From contig NZ_CP042305.1 of the NCBI RefSeq assembly GCF_007859675.1, positions 372,001-436,000 of the forward strand: a DNA stretch of 64,000 bases. The letters are read 5' to 3'. The position numbers were made by a program, and so were the translations under genes. Of this stretch, positions 43,701 through 51,431 are shown piece after piece (position 1 is the stretch's first letter; each line of letters opens with the position of its first letter). Under the pieces are notes generated by a model that had not been told where the DNA came from, searched no databases, and saw only the letters and a list, made by a program, of their open reading frames with translations. Source of the stretch: Humibacter ginsenosidimutans. GTDB taxonomy: Bacteria > Actinomycetota > Actinomycetes > Actinomycetales > Microbacteriaceae.

Positions 43701-44219
43701 ACTCGCAGGCAGTCGCTGTGGGCGGCGGGACCGGCGTCCAGGGAGCGGCGGGACTACCTGCCGTCCACCGCCGTGTTCGTGCAGCCGCCGTTGCTGCCGA
43801 TGCTGACGGAGTCGGAGCAGGTCGTGTACGACCTGTGGGCGACGGGGGTGTCACCCGGCGACCACCCGATGCGGCATGTGCGGCAGGCGATGACGACGCG
43901 GGGCATCCGGTCCATCGCCGACCTGCAGCGGGTGGAGACGGGCACCCGCGTCGAGGTCGCCGGCGTGGTCACCCACAGGCAGCGCCCCGCGACGGCGAGC
44001 GGCATCACGTTCATGAACATCGAAGACGAGGGCGGCATGCTCAACGTGATCTGCAGCGTCGGGGTGTGGGGGCGCTACCGCAGGATCGCGCGCGAATCCG
44101 CCGCGCTGGTGGTGCGAGGCATCCTGGAGCGCAGCGAAGAGGGCGTGCTGAACCTCGTCGCCGACCGGTTCGAGTCACTGGTGCTGAAGGCGCGCACCGT
44201 CTCGCGCGATTTCCAGTGA
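40728..44219 (+). CDS. dnaE2: Error-prone DNA polymerase DnaE2
   Basis: The damage-tolerance C-family polymerase, 1163 residues. It has an N-terminal PHP domain (YAELHAHSHYSFLDGASAPERL, ALTDHDGMYGVVRLAE), and the palm domain with the catalytic aspartates in EEPDIDVDFDARRREEVIQHV. It also has the GRGSAANSAVCYALGIT box, a helix-hairpin-helix part and a C-terminal OB fold (RVEVAGVVTHRQRPATASGITFMNIEDEGG). Four conserved histidines of the PHP site are visible in the N-terminal part. The length is typical of DnaE2 and shorter than that of DnaE1 by the missing tau-binding end. It follows imuB by 44 bases and completes the imuA'-imuB-dnaE2 mutasome, presumably induced by DNA damage. Confidence 0.97.
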   Translation: MGWKNPPVPWSEIERTLSGRRPPEGDLAALDSPARSVKRHTYRGEPITPIDGPYVPYAELHAHSHYSFLDGASAPERLVEEAVRLRLNAIALTDHDGMYGVVRLAEAAEIHTMVKTVFGAELSLRLGKPQNGEADPEGTHLLVLARGEEGYHRLAGAITDAQLHPDAEKGRPLYDLHVLAEQAGGRWTVLTGCRKGAVRQALAGGADAAGSMPDIGAASRALDELVDLFGADHVVVELFDTGSPLDTVHNDALFALAKRKGLASVATGLVHYASKAERPLATAMAAVRARRSLDELDGWLPAASTTGLRTGAEMAKRFARYPGVIERSVEIADSHAFSLRSAKPKLPKQDVPDGHTPMTYLRRLVDEGIAERYPPDYAHASAEAVRARMEKELSVIEAKDFPGYFLIVHDIVRFARDKGILCQGRGSAANSAVCYALGITAIDSIEYNLPFERFLSSLRPEEPDIDVDFDARRREEVIQHVFDKYGRRNAAQVANVISYRPKNAVRDMAKALGHSTGQQDAWSKQVERYGPDVFTGDHDIPDAVVALSKQLLTAPRHLGIHSGGMVLTDRPVGEVVPIERARMAKRTVLQWDKGDCEWMGLVKFDLLGLGMLAALQYMFDMIGQHLGEAWTLASIPKEESAVYDMLCRADAIGVFQVESRAQLGTLPRLLPRAFYDLVIEVALIRPGPIQGGAVHPYIRRRAHKETVTYAHEDLKPVLKRTLGIPLFQEQVMQMAMAVGDCSAADADLLRRAMGSKRGVEKIESLREKVFAGMARRGLDDEQANGIWAQIEAFADFGFAESHALSFALLVYASAWLKLHYPAAFLAALIKAQPMGFYSAQSLTQDAVRHGVIARHVDINRSGVHPDLEPVDERVGRATDGTIVGAAPTEDAVVTAGGMASCLDRKQPPIPQKFDRADPDASASHRRDGALAVRLGLAGVNTIGEKHAQRIVDERDARGPYSSMDDLARRVGLTTPQLEALSAAGAFESLGLTRRQSLWAAGPASRERRDYLPSTAVFVQPPLLPMLTESEQVVYDLWATGVSPGDHPMRHVRQAMTTRGIRSIADLQRVETGTRVEVAGVVTHRQRPATASGITFMNIEDEGGMLNVICSVGVWGRYRRIARESAALVVRGILERSEEGVLNLVADRFESLVLKARTVSRDFQ

Positions 44220-44356
44220 CGCGACCGGTGGCCGTCGGCACGCACAGACGGCACACACAGGCGCGGCGACGATGTCAAGCCCTGGTCCCCAAGCGCCGCA
44301 GCTGTGATGGTCGAGGTTCACGTACGACGAATCACCATCAGAAGAAGGAGACGGTC

Positions 44357-44536
44357 ATGGGCAACGAAGAGAAGTTCGAGAACAAGAAGGAAGAGCTCTG
44401 GGGCAAGGGCAAGGAGGCGGTCGGAGACGCGACCGGCGACGACGAGCTGAAGGCCCAGGGCAAGTTCGACCAGACCAAGGCGAATCTCAAGCAGGCGGGC
44501 GAAAAGGTGAAGGACGCCTTCACCGACAACGACTGA
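44357..44536 (+). CDS. CsbD family stress-response protein
   Basis: A 59-residue, very hydrophilic protein of the CsbD family: MGNEEKFENKKEELWGKGKE, with AVGDATGDDELKAQGKFDQT and KANLKQAGEKVKDAF. The repeated Lys/Glu/Gly pattern with KxDQ is diagnostic. CsbD proteins are produced under general stress; the biochemical role is unknown. ATG at 44357 has AGAAGGAG upstream. It ends 3 bases before the convergent membrane protein gene. Confidence 0.92.
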   Translation: MGNEEKFENKKEELWGKGKEAVGDATGDDELKAQGKFDQTKANLKQAGEKVKDAFTDND

Positions 44537-44539
44537 GCG

Positions 44540-45049
44540 TCATTCCCGCATGCGCCTCGCCGCGAGCGGCAGCACGATCCAGAGTGCGACGACGACGGCA
44601 ACGGTGATGCCGCCCGCGATGAGGCCCGCCTCCCGCGACACCACGACGTCGAAGATGAAGAGCACCACGCCGACCACGAGAAGTCCGACAGTGGCCAGCG
44701 TGACGCGCAGAACGACGTTGCCGATCACCACCAGCTCGGGCTTCACGTGCCGGCGGAACAGCCAGCGGTGCAGGGTCACGGGCGTGAGGTTGAGCGCCGT
44801 CGCGGCGGCGGCCAGACACACCAGCACGAGGTAGACGACCGCGGAGAAGGTGTCGAGCGTCGTGAACCTGGGCTGGAACGCGAGCGCCAGAAGGAATCCG
44901 GTGATGATCTGTGTTCCGGTCTGGGTGACGCGCAGCTCCTGCAGGATGTCCGCCCAGTTGCGGTCGGAGCGCTGCACCAGGGTCTCCGTGCGGCCGTCGC
45001 CCGGAATGTCGTCCGCGTCGTCGCTTTCAGCGTGATCCACGTTGCGCAT
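44540..45049 (-). CDS. DUF6328-like four-helix membrane protein
   Basis: A 169-residue membrane protein. After a charged N-terminus comes DRNWADILQELRVTQTGTQIITGFLLALAFQPRF, the signature of this uncharacterised family, followed by membrane segments (AVVYLVLVCLAAAATALNL, VVLRVTLATVGLLVVGVVLFIFDVV, GGITVAVVVALWIVLPLAA). Function is unknown. ATG at 45049. The gene is 11 bases after the Lrp-type regulator and could share its transcript. Confidence 0.8.
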   Translation of the reverse strand: MRNVDHAESDDADDIPGDGRTETLVQRSDRNWADILQELRVTQTGTQIITGFLLALAFQPRFTTLDTFSAVVYLVLVCLAAAATALNLTPVTLHRWLFRRHVKPELVVIGNVVLRVTLATVGLLVVGVVLFIFDVVVSREAGLIAGGITVAVVVALWIVLPLAARRMRE

Positions 45050-45059
45050 CGTAACGAGA

Positions 45060-45548
45060 TCAGCGTGCGCCGAGAAGGCCTTGCCAGCCGTCGCCGGGCG
45101 CGTTCTCGAAGATCAAGCTCGTCTCGGTGTGCGAGACGGCGGGGTTGCCGGTGAGATAGTCGAGCACGAAGTCGCGCAGCTCGCCAGGGTCGCGTGCTGC
45201 GACATGAAGCAGGTAGTCGTCGGCGCCCGCGGTGTGGAAGAGCGCGAGCACGCCCGGCCAGTGCGGGGCTGCCTGGCGGAACGCGTCGATCTGCGCTCGT
45301 GAGTGCTTCGCCAGTCGCACCGCGATCATGGCCTGCAGCGGGATGCCCGCGGCCGCGAGATCCACCTCGAGCCGGTAGCCCCCGATCACTCCTCTGCGCT
45401 GGAGGTTCTTCAACCGGAGCGAAACCGTCGACTCCGCCACGCCGGCTTCGGCAGCCAGCGCGGCGCCCGTCGTGCGGGCGTTGCGCGACAGCGCGAGCAC
45501 GAGGGCGCGGTCGACGGGGTCGAGATCGGGAATCTTCGGGTCGGGCAT
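45060..45548 (-). CDS. Lrp/AsnC family transcriptional regulator
   Basis: A 162-residue feast/famine regulator. It has an N-terminal helix-turn-helix (DPVDRALVLALSRNARTTGAALAAEAGVAESTVSLRLKNLQRRGVIGGY) and an RAM ligand-binding domain (IAVRLAKHSRAQIDAFRQAAPHWPGVLALFHTAGADDYLLHVAARD). It is divergently arranged with the PLP-dependent trans-sulfuration-type gene at 45653, an arrangement that in other bacteria (mdeR-mdeA) allows amino-acid-responsive control of methionine gamma-lyase. ATG at 45548 is used; GTG two codons upstream is an alternative. Confidence 0.93.
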   Translation of the reverse strand: MPDPKIPDLDPVDRALVLALSRNARTTGAALAAEAGVAESTVSLRLKNLQRRGVIGGYRLEVDLAAAGIPLQAMIAVRLAKHSRAQIDAFRQAAPHWPGVLALFHTAGADDYLLHVAARDPGELRDFVLDYLTGNPAVSHTETSLIFENAPGDGWQGLLGAR

Positions 45549-45652
45549 CCTCACCGCCTTGAGATCTGCAGAATTTATAGAAGAGTGCGTGTCGGATCGC
45601 AGCCTATTCGATATACAGGCGAAATGCGGGCGGAATCTGCTGTCATGGCCTT

Positions 45653-46879
45653 ATGACAGAGCCGTCAGACATGCCCATCGGCCGCCTCGAGACCCGCGCA
45701 GTGCACGCCGGGATGGAGGGGCTGGCCGAGGCCGGATCGCACGTTCCGCCCATCGATCTCTCCACCACCAATCCACTGCCCTCGGTCGAGGCCGGTGGCG
45801 ACTCGTACGAGAACCTCGCGACCGGCGGGACGCTCGGCCCCGGTGACTCGGCCGTCTACCAGCGGCTCTGGCAGCCGGGCGTCGCGCGCTTCGAACGGGC
45901 GCTCGCCGATCTGGAGGGCACGGAGGAGTCGGTCGCGTTCGCGACCGGCATGGCCGCGCTGTCCGCGTGCCTGATGGCGGCGGTGGCCGCAAAAACGCCG
46001 CACATCGTGGCGGTGCGTCCCCTGTACGGCGGCACCGACCACGTTCTCGACACGGGGCTGCTGGGCACCAGCGTGACGTGGGCGCCGGCGGATGCCATCG
46101 GCCGGGCGATCCGCGACGACACCGGCCTCGTGGTGCTCGAGACGCCCGCCAACCCGACGCTCGAACTCGTCGACATCGCGGATGCCGTGCGTCAGGCGGG
46201 CAGTGTGCCGGTGCTCGTCGACAACACGTTCGCCTCCCCCGTGCTGCAGAGGCCGGCGGAGCACGGCGCGCGGCTGGTGCTGCACAGCGCGACGAAGTAT
46301 CTGGGCGGGCACGGCGATGTGATGGGCGGCGTCGTCGCGACCGACGACGAGTGGGCGACGCGCCTGCGGAGTCTGCGCGCCCTCACCGGCGGTCTGCTGC
46401 ACCCGTTCGCCGCCTATCTGCTGCATCGCGGACTGCGCACGTTGCCGATCCGCGTGCGTGCGCAGCAGGAGACAGCCGGTGAGCTCGCGCGGCGCCTGCA
46501 GCACCATCCGGCCGTGCAGCGGGTGATGTACCCGGGGCTGCCCGGGCAGGACCCGCTCGGCCTGCTGGGGCGACAGCTGGAGGGACCGGGGTCCCTGATC
46601 TCGATCGACCTCGGGGACTACGACAGCGCCGTGCGTTTCACGCAGGGGTGTCGTCTGGTCTCGCACGCGGTGTCGCTCGGCGGCGTCGACTCGCTGGTGC
46701 AGCATCCCGCATCTCTCACCCACCGGCCGGTCGCCTCCGACGCGAAGCCGCATGCCGGAGTCGTGCGGCTGTCGATCGGGCTCGAGCACGTCGACGATCT
46801 CACCGCCGATCTGATGGCCGCGTTGGATGCCGCAACCGCCGGCCCACGGCCGGCGACGCCCGAAGCACTTGCCCGGTAG
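45653..46879 (+). CDS. Cys/Met metabolism PLP-dependent enzyme (methionine gamma-lyase-like)
   Basis: A 408-residue trans-sulfuration family enzyme. N-terminal LETRAVHAGMEGLAEAGSHVPPIDLSTTNPL is of the family type, YQRLWQPGVARFERALADLEGTEESVAFATGMAALSACLMA is the dimer/PLP-phosphate region, and the Schiff-base Lys is in LVLHSATKYLGGHGDVMGG. The C-terminal SLGGVDSLVQHPASLTH box is also conserved. Cystathionine gamma-synthase, beta/gamma-lyase and methionine gamma-lyase cannot be separated by motif here. The divergent Lrp-type gene favours a degradative lyase. The N-terminal extension before the usual substrate loop carries a long Thr/Gly/Asp-rich insert. ATG at 45653. Confidence 0.88.
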   Translation: MTEPSDMPIGRLETRAVHAGMEGLAEAGSHVPPIDLSTTNPLPSVEAGGDSYENLATGGTLGPGDSAVYQRLWQPGVARFERALADLEGTEESVAFATGMAALSACLMAAVAAKTPHIVAVRPLYGGTDHVLDTGLLGTSVTWAPADAIGRAIRDDTGLVVLETPANPTLELVDIADAVRQAGSVPVLVDNTFASPVLQRPAEHGARLVLHSATKYLGGHGDVMGGVVATDDEWATRLRSLRALTGGLLHPFAAYLLHRGLRTLPIRVRAQQETAGELARRLQHHPAVQRVMYPGLPGQDPLGLLGRQLEGPGSLISIDLGDYDSAVRFTQGCRLVSHAVSLGGVDSLVQHPASLTHRPVASDAKPHAGVVRLSIGLEHVDDLTADLMAALDAATAGPRPATPEALAR

Positions 46880-46890
46880 CGGGGACGGCC

Positions 46891-47222
46891 TGCCGACTGC
46901 GGTGCGCTCGGCGGGGGCGGGTGCCCGCAAGTCTGACGTGACACGCTCTTCGAGGCGGCGGCGTGTACGTCGCCGAACCCGGCCATTCCGCTTGCCGACC
47001 GCGGTGCGCGGGTTGGGGTGCCCGCAAGTCTGACGTGACACGCTCTTCGAGGCGGCGGCGTGTACGTCGCCGAACCCGGCCATTCCGCTTGCCGACCGCG
47101 GTGCGCGGGTTGGGGTGCCCGCGGGTCTGACGTGACACGCTCTTCGAGGCGGCGGCGTGTACGTCGCCGAACCCGGCCATTCCGCTTGCCGACTGCGGTG
47201 CGCGGGTTGGGGTGCCCGCGCA
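46891..47222. repeat. Tandem array of a 97-bp repeat (about 3.4 units)
   Basis: Units begin TGCCGACYGCGGTGCGC at 46891, 46993, 47090 and 47187; the marker GTCTGACGTGACACGCTC recurs at 46931, 47028 and 47125, an exact 97-bp period. The first unit is diverged at its left side (GCGCTCGGCGGGGGCGGG) and five bases longer. Each unit holds a potential hairpin, GACGTGACACGC against GCGTGTACGTC. The array fills the space between convergent stops at 46879 and 47233. There are no variable spacers, so it is not a CRISPR. The same family forms the 5' end of imuB. Confidence 0.9.
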
Positions 47223-47232
47223 CAGAACCAAC

Positions 47233-49180
47233 TCAGTGGTGCCCGAGGCGCTTGCGGAGCAGGTCGATGCGCGCCTGCAGTTGGGTGACGCTCGCCTGGG
47301 CGACGGCGGGTCCGCCGCACAGTCGACGGAGTTCGGCGTGCACGAGTCCGTGCGGTTCGCCGGAGTTCTTCGCGTAGAGCCCCACCAGGCTGTTCAGCAG
47401 GCTGCGCTGCTCCTTGAGAGTGCGGTACACGGGCGGCGGCGCGCTCGAAGTCTCGCCCGGTTGGGCGGGTGGACGGTTCGCGGCGCGCTTCGCCTGGCGA
47501 GCCTGTCTGGTGCGCAGCAGTTCGTGCACCTGGTCGGGTTCGAGCAGGCCCGGGATGCCGATGAAGTCCCACTCCTCATCGCTGCCCGGCTCCGCGAAGC
47601 CGCCGAACTCGGCGCCGTCGTACATCACCCGGTCGAAGGCGGCGTGCGAGTCGAGCGCCTCGAACGCGAACTCCTGCTGCAGCGAGTCGGATGCCTTGCT
47701 GTCCCGTTCGGCCGCAGCCATCATGGCGTCCTCGGGGTTCCACAGATCCCCCTCTGCGTCGGTCGACGTGCGGTCGAGCGCGTGGTCGCGCTCGAGCTCC
47801 AGCGCGCGTGCCAACGCGATCAGCACCGGCACATCGGGCAGGAACACGGATGCCGTCTCGCCGCGCCTCCTCGCCCGCACGAACCGGCCGATCGCCTGGG
47901 CGAAGAACAGCGGGGTCGCCGAGCTCGTGGCGTAGACGCCCACGGCGAGCCGCGGCACGTCGACGCCTTCCGACACCATCCGCACCGCGACCATCCAGCG
48001 CGTGGTGCCCTCGGAGAACTCTTGGATGCGGTCGCTCGACTCCTTCTCGTCGGAGAGCACCAAGGTGACCTTCTCGCCGCAGATGCTCTCCAGGATGGCG
48101 GCGTAGGCACGGGCGGCGACCTGATCGGTCGCGATCACCAGGCCACCGGCATCCGGAACCTGCTGCCGCACCTCGCTGAGGCGTCGGTCGGCAGCGTGCA
48201 GCACCTGCGGGATCCACTCGCCCTTCGGGTCGAGCGCTGTGCGCCAGGCCTGCGAAGTGATGTCCTTGGTGTTGCCCTCGCCGAGCCGTGCTTCCATCTG
48301 GTCGCCGGTCTTGGTGCGCCAGCGCATGTGGCCCGCGTAGACCATGAACAGCACGGGGCGCACGACGCCGTCGTTGAGGGCCCTGCCGTAGCCGTAGTTG
48401 TAGTCGGTGCGCGAGGTGCGGATGCCCTCCCTGTTCTGCAGGTAGGTCACGAACGGGATGGGCGAAGTGTCGCTGCGGAACGGGGTTCCGGTGAGCGAGA
48501 GCCTGCGTTCGGCGCGCTCGAACGACTCGCGGATGGCGTCGCCCCAGCTCAGCGCGTCGCCGCCGTGGTGCACCTCGTCGAGGATGACCAACGTGCGCCG
48601 ATCGAGCGTGATGTCCCGGTGCAGCGCCGCGTTGACCGCGACCTGGGCATAGGTGACAGCGACGCCGCGGTAGTGCGATCCGTAGCGACCATGCGCGTTC
48701 TTGAAGTTGGGGTCGATCGGGATGCCCACCCGCGCCGCCGCCTCCGCCCACTGCCTCTTGAGGTGCTCGGTCGGTGCCACGATCGTGACGCGCTCGACGG
48801 TGCGGCGCTTCAGGAGTTCCACGGCTAGACGCAGCGCGAACGTCGTCTTTCCGGCGCCCGGGGTCGCGGCGGCGAGGAAGTCGCGCGGCTCGTAGCGGAA
48901 GTACGCTTCGAGCGCCTCCGCCTGCCAGGCGCGGAGCTTGCTCGCGGTTCCCCACGGCGCACGGGCCGGGAACGACGGCGAGAGGTGCTCGATGGCCCAG
49001 GTGCCGACGGTGCGCGAGGTGTCGGCAGGGACGGGTTCCGACGTCCGACTCGTGCGGCGTCGATACGGCCGGTGCGTCGTCGAGGCGGGTGCCGTCGATG
49101 CTCGTGAGCGCGGCATCCTCGTGCGCGCCATCGGGCTGCCAGTCGTCGGCTGAGGCGGGGGCGGGGATCGAGGTGCTCAC
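47233..49180 (-). CDS. DEAD/DEAH-box helicase (N-terminal frameshift as sequenced)
   Basis: A superfamily 2 helicase of about 648 residues when repaired. Motifs: LRAWQAEALEAYF (Q-like), LAAATPGAGKTTFALRLAVEL (Walker A), VTIVAPTEHLKRQW, LVILDEVHHGGDALSWG (DEVH), RLSLTGTPFRSD and, in the second domain, VRMVSEGVDVPRLAVGVYATS and FFAQAIGRFVRARRRG. It resembles helicases of restriction/repair type without a partner gene. The catalytic part is open from 49131, but the better N-terminus starts at GTG 49180 (VSTSIPAPASADDWQPDGAH) in another frame; the two join if one base is removed at 49038-49039. That extra base also fits the 3n+1 length. The C-terminal ~80 residues are unassigned. Confidence 0.85.
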
Positions 49181-49314
49181 TTGACTCCACGCTACCGAAC
49201 GCCGCCGACAGTCGACGGCACCCCGTGCCTCCACGGTGGCAGACCCGCGCACCGGGCAGCGATGGGCAAGGAGCGGCGCGAGGCTGGAACGAGGACGTAT
49301 TCGGCGAGAGCAGA

Positions 49315-50126
49315 ATGGAATTCATGACGGAACCGCTGCATCCCTTTCACCGGTACGTCGCGTTGGGCGACTCGTTCACGGAGGGGGTCGGCGACCCCGA
49401 CCCGAACGCCCCGGGCGGGCTGCGTGGCTGGGCCGACCGCGTGGCCGAGGTGCTGGCCCGCGGCACAGACGACTTCGCGTACGCCAACCTCGCGGTGCGC
49501 GGCAAGCTCATCAGGCAGATCGCCGACGACCAGGTCGACGCCGCCGTGGCGCTGCGGCCCGACCTGATCACCATCTCGGCCGGCGGAAACGACGTGATCC
49601 GCCCCGGCACCGACCCGGATGAGATCGGCCGTCTCTTCGAGGACATCATCGTCAGGCTGTCGGTCACCGGCGCCACGATCGTCGTGTTCACGGGCGTCGA
49701 TGTGGGCTTCTCCCCGTCTTCAAGGCCATCAGGGGCAAGGTCGCCATCTACAACGAGAACGTGCGCGTGGTTGCGGAGCGGCATGGATGCCTCGTCGCCG
49801 ACCAGTGGGCGCTGACCGAGGTGCAGGATCAGCGACTGTGGTCGGCAGACCGTCTGCACATGAACCCACTCGGACACCACACGGTGGCACGCATGGTGCT
49901 CGACACGCTCGGCGTGCCCAACGAGCTGCACCCCGCAGAGCCCGAGCCGCTGCCCGAGCGGTCGTGGCGGCAGGCTCGCGCCGACGATCTGTCCTGGGCG
50001 AAGGAGTACTTCGTGCCGTGGATCGTGCGCCGCATCAAGGGCGTCTCCAGCGGCGACCACCTGCCGCCCAAGCGGCCGGAGCCCACGCCCGTGACCGCGC
50101 CGGGCGACGAAGGCGCGGCGATGTGA
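49315..50126 (+). CDS. SGNH/GDSL hydrolase family protein (frameshifted as sequenced)
   Basis: A lipase/esterase-fold hydrolase, 270 residues when repaired. Block I is YVALGDSFTEGVGDPDP with the catalytic Ser, block II the Gly in YANLAVRGKLIRQI, block III ITISAGGNDVIRPG with the catalytic Asn, and block V is DRLHMNPLGHHTVAR with Asp and His. The first frame runs to TGVDVGF and then becomes unrelated. The downstream frame reads SPVFKAIRGKVAIYNENVRV. The junction is CCCC at 49712-49715; one more C would restore the frame. There is no signal peptide. Substrate unknown, perhaps acyl esters in the cytoplasm. ATG at 49315 is chosen, with GAGAG upstream; 49324 is also possible. Confidence 0.88.
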
Positions 50127-50145
50127 GGATTCTTCCTGCGACGCC

Positions 50146-51417
50146 CTACGGCAGCAGCAGAAGCGGGTGTGTCAGCCGCCAGCCGAGCCCGGGGTCGGTG
50201 ACAGCCTTCGACACGGTGAGCGTGCTGGTGAACTTCTGGCCTGCGCCGGCGTAGGTGATGGTGCCGACGGCATCCCCCGGATTCGCCAGCGTCACGGGAG
50301 CCGTGCGCACGGTGACCGAGATCTTCGCGTTCGAGAACACGAAGATGCCGCCGGCCTTCTCACTCTTCAGCCGGGCCGAGTCGCCCCACACGCTCCGATA
50401 GGAGCCGAAGTCGCTCGAGGCGGTTCCGACCTTCACCTCGTGAAAGCCCTTCTCGACGCTCGTGAGCAACGTGGGCACATCGGTCCACAGGTTCGTGTAG
50501 TCGGGCGCGCCCGTGACGACGCCGACGATGGTGAGCGGATGCCCGTGCACCGTCACCGATGCCGCGAACAGGAGGCAGTGCCCGGCCTGATCGGTCCAGC
50601 CGGTCTTGATGCCGACGACGCCGTCCTGTCCGAGCAGCTTGTTGCCGTTCTCGACGGTGCCCGCGCCTGGCAGGGTGGCCGTCGGAGTGTCGACGATCTG
50701 TTTCAGCACGGAGTTCGCGACCACGAGCTTGCCGATGCCCACGAGGTCGACGGGTGTGCTCACGGTTCCGGGATCGAGCCCCGACGGGTCGGTGATGTGC
50801 GTGCCCGTGAAGTGGTGCGACGCCAGCCAGGAGTTCGCGTAGGTGAGAAAGGCGCTCACCGACCCGAAGCCCCAGTTCGCCAGCGAGATGGCGTAGTTGT
50901 TCGCACTCGGCAGCAGCATGGCGGTGAGCGCCTGCTTCTCGGTCAGCTGCTCCCCCGCCGACACGGGCGCCCACGAGCCGTCCTCCGCCCACACCTGCTG
51001 CAGGATGTCGACGTCGGCCGACGTGAACGTGATCGTCGGCCCGTCGCTTCCCGCGGGGATCGGACGCTTGTCGAGCAGCACGAGCGCCGTGATCGTCTTC
51101 GTCATGCTCGCGATCGGCGCACTGGCCATGCTGCCGTTGCGCACGAGCAGATCGTCCTGTCCGACCAGCCCGACGGCGGCGCTCCCCCACGTCGGGAACG
51201 CGGGCTGCACCGCGGCGGGCGTGATCGTCGTCGACGCGGATGCCGCCTCTGCGGCGGCGGGCAGCGGCGCGATCGCCACCAGCACCGTGTAGACGACGGC
51301 CGCCGTGACCACACCGAGGGCGGTGAACAGCAGCGACCGACCCCGCCTGGCTGTACGCCGGCGTCGGGCGGCTGTCGCGTGGTCGTGCGGCGCGGGATCG
51401 GGGAACACGGCTGACAT
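50146..51417 (-). CDS. D-alanyl-D-alanine carboxypeptidase (S11 family, penicillin-binding protein)
   Basis: A 423-residue exported low-molecular-weight penicillin-binding protein that trims the terminal D-Ala from peptidoglycan stems. N-terminal signal/anchor LLFTALGVVTAAVVYTVLVAIA follows a basic Arg-rich stretch. The active-site motifs are SMTK (in ASMTKTITAL, Ser nucleophile), SANN (in LLPSANNYA) and KTGWT (in GIKTGWTDQAG). The C-terminal domain after about residue 310 is of the penicillin-binding-protein-5 beta type and ends without an obvious amphipathic anchor. The gene follows the SpoU methyltransferase by 14 bases. Confidence 0.93.
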   Translation of the reverse strand: MSAVFPDPAPHDHATAARRRRTARRGRSLLFTALGVVTAAVVYTVLVAIAPLPAAAEAASASTTITPAAVQPAFPTWGSAAVGLVGQDDLLVRNGSMASAPIASMTKTITALVLLDKRPIPAGSDGPTITFTSADVDILQQVWAEDGSWAPVSAGEQLTEKQALTAMLLPSANNYAISLANWGFGSVSAFLTYANSWLASHHFTGTHITDPSGLDPGTVSTPVDLVGIGKLVVANSVLKQIVDTPTATLPGAGTVENGNKLLGQDGVVGIKTGWTDQAGHCLLFAASVTVHGHPLTIVGVVTGAPDYTNLWTDVPTLLTSVEKGFHEVKVGTASSDFGSYRSVWGDSARLKSEKAGGIFVFSNAKISVTVRTAPVTLANPGDAVGTITYAGAGQKFTSTLTVSKAVTDPGLGWRLTHPLLLLP

Positions 51418-51431
51418 GGTACGGGTCGCAC

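Noticed and set aside
46891-47222. CRISPR array
   Set aside because: The repeat is contiguous with a 97-bp period and no unique spacers; no cas genes are present.
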